Part shown: in pieces, positions 56,568 to 64,000 of the stretch
Numbering within the stretch: the stretch's first letter is position 1
Layout: every line of letters starts with the position of its first letter
Origin: Oceanisphaera avium
GTDB taxonomy: Bacteria > Pseudomonadota > Gammaproteobacteria > Enterobacterales > Aeromonadaceae
Assembly (NCBI RefSeq): GCF_002157875.1
Contig: NZ_CP021376.1
Location: 2,768,501 to 2,832,500 of the forward strand
DNA length: 64,000 nucleotides
Direction of reading: 5' to 3'
Notes under the pieces: generated by a model
The model's input: only the letters and a program-made list of their open reading frames with translations
The model's database searches: none
What the model was told of the DNA's origin: nothing
Program-made: the position numbers and the translations under genes

Positions 56568-58019
56568 GTGGCTACGTCCGTGCCTAACCATCAGCAATTA
56601 GCGTCAACGTCATCTGCGGGTATGCCTACCACTTTATGGTCAAGCCGTTTTGTATTTATTATGGCGGCCGTGGGCTCGGCGGTGGGCTTGGGCAATATTT
56701 GGAAGTTTCCTTATATTACCGGTGAAAATGGCGGCGGTGCTTTTGTCTTAGTGTATTTAGCCTGTATTGCCATTATTGGCTTACCCTTGATGATGTCAGA
56801 AGTTATGTTGGGGCGGCGTGGCCGAAAAAGCCCAATTGGCACCATGGCCGCGGTAGCAAATGATGAAGGGCGTAGTAAACAGTGGGTGGGGGTGGGTATT
56901 ATGGCGACGCTGGCCGCCTTTATCATTTTGTCATTTTATAGTGTGATTGCCGGCTGGACCATGCCCTATATTCTCTCGGCGCTAAAGGGAGAATTTAGTG
57001 ACATTAGTGCCGATAACTCAGGCGCTCTGTTTGGTCAGCTGCTAGCCTCACCTGGCCAGTTATTAGTTTGGCACTCTGCTTTTATGGTGATGACGGTATT
57101 AGTATCGGCAGGTGGCGTACGCCATGGCCTAGAGCGCGCCGTTACTAAGTTAATGCCGGCTTTATTTGTGCTGTTATTGATCTTGGTGGGCTATGCCAGC
57201 ACGACCGGACATTTTGCACAGACCTTAACTTTTTTATTTAAGCCTGACTTTACGGCGCTCACCGCTGAGGGGGTATTAACCGCCTTAGGCCATGCCTTTT
57301 TCACTTTGAGCTTAGCCAGTGGCGCCATGATGGCCTATGGCGCTTACTTACCGCAACACGTCTCTATTGCGCGCACAGCAGTGGTGGTCGCCATCATGGA
57401 CACAGGCGTGGCGTTATTAGCCGGCTTGGCTATTTTCCCGATTGTGTTTGCTAATGGCTTAGCCGCCGGCGAAGGGCCGGGTCTTATCTTTGTGACACTG
57501 CCGGTTGCCTTTGGCCAAATGCCTGGCGGTGGCTTTTTTGCGACTTTATTTTTTGTGTTACTGCTGTTTGCCGCTTGGACCTCCTCCATCTCTATGTTGG
57601 AGTCTTTGGTTAGCTACTTAAATGAAAAAGGTATTAGCCGAGTTAAGGCCGCCATCGGTGGCGGTATTGCGGCGTGGTTGCTCGGTATCACCACCGTTCT
57701 ATCTCTTAATGTGTGGAGTGAGGTTACGCCGCTGGCCATGTTTTCGCGTTTTGAAAGTAAAACGCTATTCGACCTTTATGATTATTTAACTGCCAATATT
57801 ATGATGCCGCTCGGCGCCTTGTTCATCGCTTTATTTGTCGGTTGGAAAATGCAAGCAACCCATTCTCGTACCGAGCTAGGCGCTTGGCATAAGGTGTGGT
57901 TCCCGATTGTGCGCTATCTTACTCCTCTCGCTTTATTAACCGTGTTTGCCTTTAATATTTGGGGTTTAGCGGGGCTAGAAGCCGCTTGGCACTGGTTAAC
58001 AGCCAGCGGGCAGGGGTGA
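56568..58019 (+). CDS. sodium-dependent transporter (NSS family)
   Basis: A 483-residue symporter with about twelve membrane helices. The family signature AAVGSAVGLGNIWKFPY (about residue 34) and [12 protein letters not shown] line the sodium and substrate sites in helices 1 and 2. Bacterial NSS proteins (LeuT/MhsT-like) take up amino acids; the substrate here is unknown. The start is uncertain: GTG 56568 abuts AGGA, while GTG 56580 lies 11 bases after AGGAG. Confidence 0.93.
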   Translation: MATSVPNHQQLASTSSAGMPTTLWSSRFVFIMAAVGSAVGLGNIWKFPYITGENGGGAFVLVYLACIAIIGLPLMMSEVMLGRRGRKSPIGTMAAVANDEGRSKQWVGVGIMATLAAFIILSFYSVIAGWTMPYILSALKGEFSDISADNSGALFGQLLASPGQLLVWHSAFMVMTVLVSAGGVRHGLERAVTKLMPALFVLLLILVGYASTTGHFAQTLTFLFKPDFTALTAEGVLTALGHAFFTLSLASGAMMAYGAYLPQHVSIARTAVVVAIMDTGVALLAGLAIFPIVFANGLAAGEGPGLIFVTLPVAFGQMPGGGFFATLFFVLLLFAAWTSSISMLESLVSYLNEKGISRVKAAIGGGIAAWLLGITTVLSLNVWSEVTPLAMFSRFESKTLFDLYDYLTANIMMPLGALFIALFVGWKMQATHSRTELGAWHKVWFPIVRYLTPLALLTVFAFNIWGLAGLEAAWHWLTASGQG

Positions 58020-58206
58020 TTTAGGGGCGTTTAGTTAGCACGCAATCGAGCAAACACTCAGAGAACTATTGTTAACACCCTTTATTTAGGTGTAATTTAA
58101 AAGGCCGTTTATTGTTCTACTCTTAACTAACTATGACGAGATTAACTCGCTATCCTGAGTCAGTCACCCCCGCAGGTGAGTGCTGTCCCACCCCCAAGGA
58201 GACATT

Positions 58207-59613
58207 ATGGACTTAGATGCCGCTATGTTGTCGCGGATCCAATTCGCTTTTACCATCAGTTTCCACATTATATTTCCAGCCATTACCATAGGGTTAGCCA
58301 CGGCCATCGCTATTTGGGAAGGTTTGTGGCTTAAAACACGAAATCCGGTTTACTTTCAACTCGCCAAATTTTGGATCAAACCCTTTGCCATCACCTTTGG
58401 TATGGGGGTGGTCAGTGGCATTGTCTTATCTTACGAATTTGGCACTAACTTTTCTAAATTCTCTGAGCTAGTAGGGCCAGTTCTAGGGCCGTTATTGGCT
58501 TATGAAGTGCTGACCGCCTTTTTCTTAGAAGCCGGCTTTCTGGGTATTATGCTGTTTGGCTGGCAGCGAGTAGGAGAAAAACTGCATTACTTCGCCACTT
58601 GTGTGGTGGCCATCGGCACTTGGATATCGTCATTTTGGATTATTGCCGCTAACTCTTGGATGCAAACGCCTGCTGGGCACAAAATCGTTGATGGTCGCTT
58701 TGAAGTGGATAGCTGGTTTGAGGTGATTTTTAACCCCTCTATGCCTTATCGTCTTAGCCATATGCTGCTGGCGGCCATGCTGACTGCGACCTTTTTAATT
58801 GGTGGCGTAAGTGCTTGGTATCTTCGCAAAGGGCGCGATACTGAATTTGCTAAAAAAGGTCTGTCTATGGCTTTATGGGCCGCACTGATATTGGCGCCTT
58901 TGCAGTTAGTCGTGGGTGATTTTCATGGTATTAACGTTAAAGAGCACCAGCCGGTGAAAGTGGCGGCCATGGAAGGTATTTGGCCAGAAACAGAAGCCAG
59001 TGTGCCGTTATTACTGTTTGCGCTGCCCGATATGGAGCAAGAAAAAAACCACTTTGAAATTAAAGTACCCAAGGTGGCTTCTTTAATCTTAACCCACTCC
59101 CTAGACGGCGAAGTGCAAGGCTTAAAGTCAGTTGCAGCTGAAGACAGGCCTTATGCGCCATTAGTATTCTTTTCGTTTCGGGTGATGGTGGGCTTAGGTG
59201 TATTAATGATAGTGGCCGCGCTGTGGGGATTATGGCTGCGTCGGCGCCAGCCCCAATTTAATAATAAAGTCTTTTTATTGTTAATGAATATGATGATCCC
59301 CGCTGGGGTGATTTGTACCTTAGCCGGATGGTGGGTGGCCGAAGTGGGGCGCCAACCTTGGTTAGTTCATGGGCTAGTGCGTACCATGGAAGTGGTCACT
59401 CCTTTGCCTGCCGAGCGGGTGATGTTTTCACTGACGTTGTTTGTGCTCACTTACAGTGCCTTATTAGTGGTTTATTTATATTTTATGGCCAAGTTAGTAC
59501 GAAAAGGCCCCCCCAATTTAGCGCGTTTAGAACAACACATGATGGATGTAAATGCGCCTAGCTTCGCACTGGAGTGGGTGAAAAAACTACAGCATGAAGT
59601 GGTGGAGGATTAA
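58207..59613 (+). CDS. cioA: cyanide-insensitive (bd-type) quinol oxidase subunit I
   Basis: Subunit I of a cytochrome bd-type oxidase reduces oxygen with electrons from quinol. At 468 residues with a short Q-loop, it fits the CioA subclass rather than the longer E. coli CydA. Haem ligands are plausible at His in the early RIQFAFTISFHIIF helix, His in the PYRLSHMLL helix and Met in the third region. GRQPW (about residue 381) is characteristic. ATG 58207 has AAGGAG upstream; an in-frame start 27 bases earlier is unlikely. Confidence 0.96.
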   Translation: MDLDAAMLSRIQFAFTISFHIIFPAITIGLATAIAIWEGLWLKTRNPVYFQLAKFWIKPFAITFGMGVVSGIVLSYEFGTNFSKFSELVGPVLGPLLAYEVLTAFFLEAGFLGIMLFGWQRVGEKLHYFATCVVAIGTWISSFWIIAANSWMQTPAGHKIVDGRFEVDSWFEVIFNPSMPYRLSHMLLAAMLTATFLIGGVSAWYLRKGRDTEFAKKGLSMALWAALILAPLQLVVGDFHGINVKEHQPVKVAAMEGIWPETEASVPLLLFALPDMEQEKNHFEIKVPKVASLILTHSLDGEVQGLKSVAAEDRPYAPLVFFSFRVMVGLGVLMIVAALWGLWLRRRQPQFNNKVFLLLMNMMIPAGVICTLAGWWVAEVGRQPWLVHGLVRTMEVVTPLPAERVMFSLTLFVLTYSALLVVYLYFMAKLVRKGPPNLARLEQHMMDVNAPSFALEWVKKLQHEVVED

Positions 59614-59614
59614 T

Positions 59615-60604
59615 ATGGACTTGGCGCTGTTTTATTATTTATTACTGGGCTTTGCCGTTCTCATTTATGTGGTACTGGATGGCTTTGATTTAGGCTTAGG
59701 TATCTTATATCCCTGGTTTAAAAGCCAAAATGAACGTGACCACATGATGCGCTCTATCTCTCATGTGTGGGATGGTAATGAGACATGGTTAGTATTTGGC
59801 GGGGTAGTGTTATTTGCAGCTTTTCCCGCCGCCTACGCGGGCATACTGTCGACTATGTATATCCCCATTTTTTTAATGCTGATAGGGCTTATCTTTCGCG
59901 GCGTGGCCTTTGAGTATCGCTTTAAATCTAAGCGCTCTAAACCGCTATGGGACAAAGCGTTTTTCTTAGGCTCAGCGGTAGCCACTTTTTGCCAAGGCAC
60001 CATTTTGGGCGCTGTGGTACAGGGTGTTGAGGCCGGCGAACAAGGTGCATTGGACTGGCTCTCTCCCTTTAGTATTTTTACCGGTATCTCGCTGATGGTG
60101 GCGTATGCACTCTTAGCTTGTTGTTATTTAGTGATGAAAAGCCGCGGTAAAATCGTGGCGCGCTCCGCTCATTTAGGGCGCAAGCTAGTGGTGGCCTTGA
60201 TGGTGATTTTGGTGATTGTCAGCCTATGGACCTTAATCGCCAATGAAGAAGTGCGCGCTCGCTGGTTAGATGGCATGAACTTTTTCTATCTGCTGCCACT
60301 GCCACTATTAAGTGCGTTATTTGGTTGGCTACTATATCGAGACTTAGACGGCGAACCCCATGAAACGCGTCCTTTTTGGTTTGCAGTGGGCCTGTTTATT
60401 ATGGGCTTTGCGGGATTAGTGGTGGGTTTATTCCCCTTTCTTATTCCCCATCAGCTCACCTTATGGCAAGCCAGTGCGCCGGACTCCAGTTTAGTGTTTT
60501 TATTACCGGGCATCTTTATCTTCTTGCCCTTAATTGGCGGTTATACTTTATGGGGCTATCGGATCTTCTCCGGTAAGGTAGAAGATTTTGAAGAAGGATA
60601 TTAA
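59615..60604 (+). CDS. cioB: cyanide-insensitive (bd-type) quinol oxidase subunit II
   Basis: The 329-residue partner of CioA has about eight to nine membrane helices. Its N-terminal signature YVVLDGFDLGLGIL and HVWDGNETWLVFGG (about residue 50) are typical of CydB/CioB. ATG 59615 has GGAGG upstream and starts 1 base after the cioA stop. Its last 17 bases overlap a small DUF2474-like frame. Confidence 0.96.
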   Translation: MDLALFYYLLLGFAVLIYVVLDGFDLGLGILYPWFKSQNERDHMMRSISHVWDGNETWLVFGGVVLFAAFPAAYAGILSTMYIPIFLMLIGLIFRGVAFEYRFKSKRSKPLWDKAFFLGSAVATFCQGTILGAVVQGVEAGEQGALDWLSPFSIFTGISLMVAYALLACCYLVMKSRGKIVARSAHLGRKLVVALMVILVIVSLWTLIANEEVRARWLDGMNFFYLLPLPLLSALFGWLLYRDLDGEPHETRPFWFAVGLFIMGFAGLVVGLFPFLIPHQLTLWQASAPDSSLVFLLPGIFIFLPLIGGYTLWGYRIFSGKVEDFEEGY

Positions 60605-60725
60605 GTCTCCTCGCGCTAAAAAAAATGCTAAAAGCTGGTTATGGTTTGCTCTGCTTTATATAGCAGGAGTGGTGGCGCTCACTGTGATTGGCGCACTCCT
60701 TAAAGGGCTGTTATTAGCGCTATAA
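60588..60725 (+). CDS. DUF2474-like small membrane protein of the cio operon
   Basis: A 45-residue frame starting with TTG at 60588 overlaps the end of cioB. After a basic N-terminus it has a single membrane helix (WLWFALLYIAGVVALTVIG) and ends LLLAL. The basic-then-Trp-rich helix pattern matches DUF2474 proteins found after cydB/cioB genes, which may assist the oxidase in the way CydX does. The start is tentative: TTG with only a loose AAGG upstream. An intrinsic terminator follows 10 bases later. Confidence 0.72.
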   Translation: MKKDIKSPRAKKNAKSWLWFALLYIAGVVALTVIGALLKGLLLAL

Positions 60726-60735
60726 ATGCTTAACT

Positions 60736-60762
60736 AAAAAAGACCTCTCTGAGGTCTTTTTT
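60736..60762 (+). terminator. intrinsic terminator of the cio operon
   Basis: AGACCTC and GAGGTCT form a 7-bp stem around TCT, extended by A/T pairs, followed by T residues. Confidence 0.92.
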
Positions 60763-60943
60763 ATTGGCTTATCCATAATCGAAAGGCGCTGGCAGTTAAT
60801 GTCGCATCAATAGCCTTTGCTCAGTGTTGTTAGCGAGTTTTTACTTTATATCGCGTACATTATAAAAAATGGAGCAGATAACCAAGACTTTGTGGTTGAA
60901 CTCTTATGGCTGAGGATTTAGCGCTAACCTAATTGAGGTAATA

Positions 60944-61933
60944 ATGAAATCATTCACATCTTTCGCATGGCTGTCTGCAGCGGCGGTTACCGTTATTAGT
61001 GGTTGTGCAGACCCTAATGCTGCTAGCGAGCAACATCAGCTTACGGGTAGTTTGTCTTATTTATCTCGTATTGCACTGGCACCTGAAAGTGTGGCCCAGG
61101 TGCGTATTAAAGACACCAGTGTGGCTAACGGTAAGGTAATTGCCGAGCAAAAAATAGACCTAGATAAGCAACAGTTACCCATTCCTTTTACGCTTGAATT
61201 AAAAAATCATAAGTTAGATGCGGGCACTTATAGCTTAAGCGCGCTGATTAAAGAACAAGGCCAAGTGACGTGGCGCAGCTCGCCCATCGGGGTTACGGGA
61301 AAGCCCAGTGATATCGCCCTCGGTAACCTAGAGTTGCATCAAGTGCATGAAGGCGAATTTAATGGCTTAATGCAATGTGGCGAGCAACGTATTCATTTAG
61401 CCTTTAGTGAGGAGCACCTAGATTTGCGGGTAGGCGAGCAGCGCTTCAACTTAGAGCAAGTGAGAGCCGCGTCTGGCGCTCGTTACCAAGCCAGCGATGA
61501 TGCTAATACTGAGCTTTGGAATAAAGGCGCTAATGCGCAACTGAAGATAAAAGGTAACGCCTATCCAGAGTGCGTCTCCACAACGCAAGCGCTGTTACAA
61601 GGCGGTGAGTGGCAAGTCGTAGACCTTAATGGCGAAGACATGCGGGTGCCCAGTGAGGCCGAGCAAGTAGGCGAGGGCACACTTAATTTTAGTGATGATG
61701 GCCGAGTATTTGGCCAAGCCTTTTGTAATAACCTCACTGGTAGCTATCAGCTAACAGGAGATAAGCTAAGTACTTCCCAGTTGGCGGGGACTATGATGCT
61801 GTGCGCCGATGCTCAAATGCAAAGTGAACGCACTATGTTAGAGATACTGGGGCAAGCACAGCGCATTGAGTTTAGCGACAGTGGTGAGCTGATTATCTTT
61901 GCTAAGGATGGTCGCACTATCACGGCTAAATAA
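60944..61933 (+). CDS. three-domain lipoprotein: YbaY-like, MliC-like, META
   Basis: A 329-residue protein with lipobox ISGC (Cys21). Three regions follow: a YbaY/YscW-like beta domain (about 30-135, containing LTGSLSYLSRIAL) and an MliC-like lysozyme-inhibitor domain (about 143-210, with paired cysteines in MQCGE and YPEC, SGARY and LWNKG). A META/HslJ-like domain (about 215-329, with GQAFCNNLTGSY and TMMLCADAQM) ends the protein. The MliC part suggests resistance to host or predator lysozyme; the META part is linked to novobiocin and stress tolerance. Experimental function is unknown. Confidence 0.86.
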   Translation: MKSFTSFAWLSAAAVTVISGCADPNAASEQHQLTGSLSYLSRIALAPESVAQVRIKDTSVANGKVIAEQKIDLDKQQLPIPFTLELKNHKLDAGTYSLSALIKEQGQVTWRSSPIGVTGKPSDIALGNLELHQVHEGEFNGLMQCGEQRIHLAFSEEHLDLRVGEQRFNLEQVRAASGARYQASDDANTELWNKGANAQLKIKGNAYPECVSTTQALLQGGEWQVVDLNGEDMRVPSEAEQVGEGTLNFSDDGRVFGQAFCNNLTGSYQLTGDKLSTSQLAGTMMLCADAQMQSERTMLEILGQAQRIEFSDSGELIIFAKDGRTITAK

Positions 61934-61957
61934 GTACGACTAAAAATAGGCCATTAA

Positions 61958-61980
61958 ACACGGCCAGCCGCTGGTCGTGT
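61958..61980. terminator. hairpin between convergent genes
   Basis: ACACGGCCAG and CTGGTCGTGT form a 10-bp stem (one G-T pair) around CCG. There is no clear T-run on either strand, so termination is only possible. Confidence 0.45.
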
Positions 61981-62003
61981 GGTTAGTATGGTAACCGATA
62001 TTA

Positions 62004-62339
62004 TTAAAATAATTTATCGGTGCGCGCTGCCATAATAAAGTCATTATAATGTAAGCCCTTAATGGCATGAGTCCACCAAGTCACGGTCACTTTACCCCAT
62101 TCCAGCGTAAGAGCAGGATGATGAAACTCACGCTCGGCAAGCTCAGCCACTTTATTACTAAAAGCCCACGCTTGCTTAAAGTTTTTAAAATGAAAAACGC
62201 GCTCTAATTGGCGCTCGCCATCTCGAGTTAAACAATGCCACTGCGGTAAAGACTGCATTAAGGTCAGCTGTTGCTCGTCACTCACCTGTGGCGCGCCAGC
62301 TTTACAGGCGGTGCAGTCTTGTTGAGCAAGCTCTGTCAT
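62004..62339 (-). CDS. phhB: 4a-hydroxytetrahydrobiopterin dehydratase
   Basis: It dehydrates pterin-4a-carbinolamine, recycling the cofactor of phenylalanine hydroxylase. The 111-residue protein has the PCD signature [19 protein letters not shown] and [21 protein letters not shown], with the catalytic histidines. No phhA is present in this window. Confidence 0.95.
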   Translation of the reverse strand: MTELAQQDCTACKAGAPQVSDEQQLTLMQSLPQWHCLTRDGERQLERVFHFKNFKQAWAFSNKVAELAEREFHHPALTLEWGKVTVTWWTHAIKGLHYNDFIMAARTDKLF

Positions 62340-62503
62340 ATTGACTCCGTTAAGAAAAATAGCCCAAACACCCAGCTAAAAAACCGGTGTTTATGTTAAG
62401 GTCGTCAAACTCAGGCACTCGAAAAGATAGCGATATGCTTTGCGCCGAGCGCGGTACGAAGAAGCTAAACCCGTGCCGGCTTTACCTTTAGCTTGGCGCT
62501 TTT

Positions 62504-63724
62504 TTATAAAATATCCACCTCAAATACCTGTGCCAAATAGGCCATATACCCTTCATCGTCGCTCATGGCTTTGCCTGGGCTGTCTGATAATTTAGCCACT
62601 GCTTGGCCATTACAGCTGGTCATTTTAAGCACGATATTAATAGGAGTCTCGCTCATAATATCGTTAGTTAAGTGGGTGCCAATGCCAAAGGCGGGCTTAC
62701 AACGCTTTCGAAAACGCGTATGCAAGTCCAGCGCACTGTGCATGGTGAGGCCATCACTGTAGACCAAGGTTTTACTACGTGGATCAATGTTGAGCTTTTG
62801 ATAATGAGCCAAGGCCTTTTCTGTCCACTCGACTGGATCTCCCGAGTCTTGGCGCAAGCCATCAAATAACTTAGCAAAGTAAAGATCAAAGTCGCGTAAG
62901 AACGCATCCATGCCCACCACATCGGTGAGCGCAATTCCAAGCTGGCCGCGATACTCATGGACCCACGCTTCTAGTGCCATTTTTTGACTATCAATTAGCC
63001 GGGGGCCCAGAGCTTGAAAAGCTTGCATAAATTCATGAGCCAAGGTGCCCACGGGTTTTAAATTAAGGCGTCGCGCTAAGTCTAAATTACTGGTGCCAGA
63101 AAACTGCTCTGGCAGCTCTTGAGCGAGTGTTTGTACGACTTCTTGTTGCCAATTACGAGAATAACGCCGGCGAGTACCAAAGTCAGAAAAGCGAAAGTCG
63201 GCATACTCAGGTTGGCTGCGCACCAAATCAATTTTTTCATGCAAGCGCGCGCGTGCCCCTTTTAAATCTGGCTGCGGATTATGCTTTCGACAATACACTT
63301 CGCTAATAATCGACAATAATGGCACTTCAAATAAAATGGTATGTAACCAAGGGCCTTGGATCTTTAAGATTAACTCTCCCTCGTTACCACTTAGGTAAAT
63401 AAAGCGCTGGTCGAGGCGAAACAAGCGTAAAAAATGAATAAAGTCGGGTTTGATATAATCCAGCTTTCCTAAATAGTTGAGCTCGTCTTCGGTGAGCCGC
63501 AACTGACATAGATGCGCAATTTCTTGTTCTATTTCGACTAAACACTCACTAAAGTCAAGTTGTTTATTGCGACTACGAAAGTGGTATTCCACTTCGGCGG
63601 CGGGATGCTGATGCAAGACGGTTTGCATCATAGTGAATTTATATAAGTCGGTATCGAGCAACGACTGGATGACATACTCGTGTCCAGAGCTTGATAATTG
63701 GTTTGCGCCTTTTTCATCAGTCAT
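62504..63724 (-). CDS. pncB: nicotinate phosphoribosyltransferase
   Basis: PncB joins nicotinate and PRPP to nicotinate mononucleotide in NAD salvage. The 406-residue protein contains DTDLYKFTMMQ at the N-terminus, DFGTRRRYS (about residue 182), the phosphorylated histidine region GTLAHEFMQ (about residue 228) and FGIGTHLTND. It starts 12 bases after the pncA stop on the same strand, so pncA-pncB are likely cotranscribed. AGGAGCC lies upstream of its ATG. Confidence 0.97.
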   Translation of the reverse strand: MTDEKGANQLSSSGHEYVIQSLLDTDLYKFTMMQTVLHQHPAAEVEYHFRSRNKQLDFSECLVEIEQEIAHLCQLRLTEDELNYLGKLDYIKPDFIHFLRLFRLDQRFIYLSGNEGELILKIQGPWLHTILFEVPLLSIISEVYCRKHNPQPDLKGARARLHEKIDLVRSQPEYADFRFSDFGTRRRYSRNWQQEVVQTLAQELPEQFSGTSNLDLARRLNLKPVGTLAHEFMQAFQALGPRLIDSQKMALEAWVHEYRGQLGIALTDVVGMDAFLRDFDLYFAKLFDGLRQDSGDPVEWTEKALAHYQKLNIDPRSKTLVYSDGLTMHSALDLHTRFRKRCKPAFGIGTHLTNDIMSETPINIVLKMTSCNGQAVAKLSDSPGKAMSDDEGYMAYLAQVFEVDIL

Positions 63725-63736
63725 GTTTGGCTCCTG

Positions 63737-64000
63737 CTATTGGGTGAGCGCGGCGGCATTAGCTATTAATTGTGCCCCCGCTTGTGTCATTTCCTCTAAT
63801 GCCTGAGCCGTTGAGTCTGGCGCTACGCCACGGGTGGCAGCAAGATTAACGATAACTTTAAAACCGGCTTTCAGTAGCTGCAAAGTGGTATGGCGCACAC
63901 AGTAATCGGTCGCTAAGCCGCCTATTAATACGGTGGTCACTTGCTTCGCTTGTAAAAACTCAATAACGCCGGTGCTCATGCGTTCAGCCAAGTCGTGATA
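63737..64000 (-). CDS. pncA: nicotinamidase, 3' part (continues past window)
   Basis: PncA hydrolyses nicotinamide to nicotinate, feeding PncB. The visible 87 residues include the catalytic cysteine in GLATDYCVRHT and the downstream ATRGV element, both characteristic. The frame stays open to position 64000 (YHDLAERMS...), so the start codon and the N-terminal Asp and metal-ligand motifs lie outside the window. Confidence 0.95.
   Translation of the reverse strand, partial: YHDLAERMSTGVIEFLQAKQVTTVLIGGLATDYCVRHTTLQLLKAGFKVIVNLAATRGVAPDSTAQALEEMTQAGAQLIANAAALTQ

Noticed and set aside
62462..62494. Hairpin AAGCTAAA/TTTAGCTT between pncB and phhB as terminator
   Set aside because: The stem is AT-rich with a 17-base loop and no T-run follows on the minus strand.

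Overview
The window is a chromosomal segment of a Gram-negative gammaproteobacterium. Conserved blocks include recA-recX-alaS-csrA-tRNA, dnaB-alr, zur/dusA, mrcA/pilMNOP-aroKB-damX-dam-rpe-gph-trpS and a cio-type bd oxidase. This order and the protein sequences fit the Aeromonadales best (Oceanisphaera/Oceanimonas-like). That placement is inference; no rRNA gene is present.

Layout. 1-2450: edge fragment, a small AAA+ protein whose catalytic residues look lost, a TSUP permease and pncC. 2626-8292: SOS-controlled recA, recX, alaS, csrA, then tRNA-Ser(GCU) and three tRNA-Arg(ACG). 8293-27200: a one-direction exopolysaccharide locus of Wzx/Wzy type. It holds an outer-membrane beta-barrel, a short OPX protein, a Wzc-like co-polymerase without a tyrosine tail, polymerase, flippase, six glycosyltransferases, an SDR enzyme, manC and manB for GDP-mannose, and a polyprenyl-phosphate glycosylphosphotransferase that starts the repeat unit. 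27215-32850: vanZ-like, Tim44-like, dnaB, alr, zur, dusA. 32885-36482: a peroxide-defence block of OxyR site, Prx-Grx fusion, flavoprotein disulfide reductase and oxyR. 36536-48898: mrcA diverging from pilMNOP (no pilQ), then aroK, aroB, damX in two frames, dam, rpe, gph, trpS. 48938-54110: a small orphan protein, an orphan lipoprotein, a complementary bacterioferritin pair, and formaldehyde detoxification (frmA frameshifted, fghA intact). 54366-64000: helD, an NSS transporter, cioAB with an overlapping DUF2474 microprotein, a three-domain lipoprotein, phhB, pncB and the 3' part of pncA.

How the genes work together. The EPS locus encodes GDP-mannose supply, lipid-linked repeat-unit assembly, flipping, polymerisation and export across the outer membrane. 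The OxyR site upstream of prx-grx, with oxyR close by, makes a compact peroxide-response module. The Bfr pair, cio oxidase and formaldehyde pathway extend the stress and respiration theme. The main oddities are the AAA+ pseudo-ATPase, the tyrosine-tail-less Wzc paired with a split OPX/barrel exporter, the missing pilQ, two single-base breaks at homopolymers (damX, frmA), the division of labour between the two Bfr subunits, and a YbaY-MliC-META lipoprotein. I found no CRISPR array, insertion sequence, prophage or toxin-antitoxin pair. No wholly new multi-gene system is evident. The AAA+ pseudo-ATPase at the left edge and the EPS export machinery are the best candidates for new biology.
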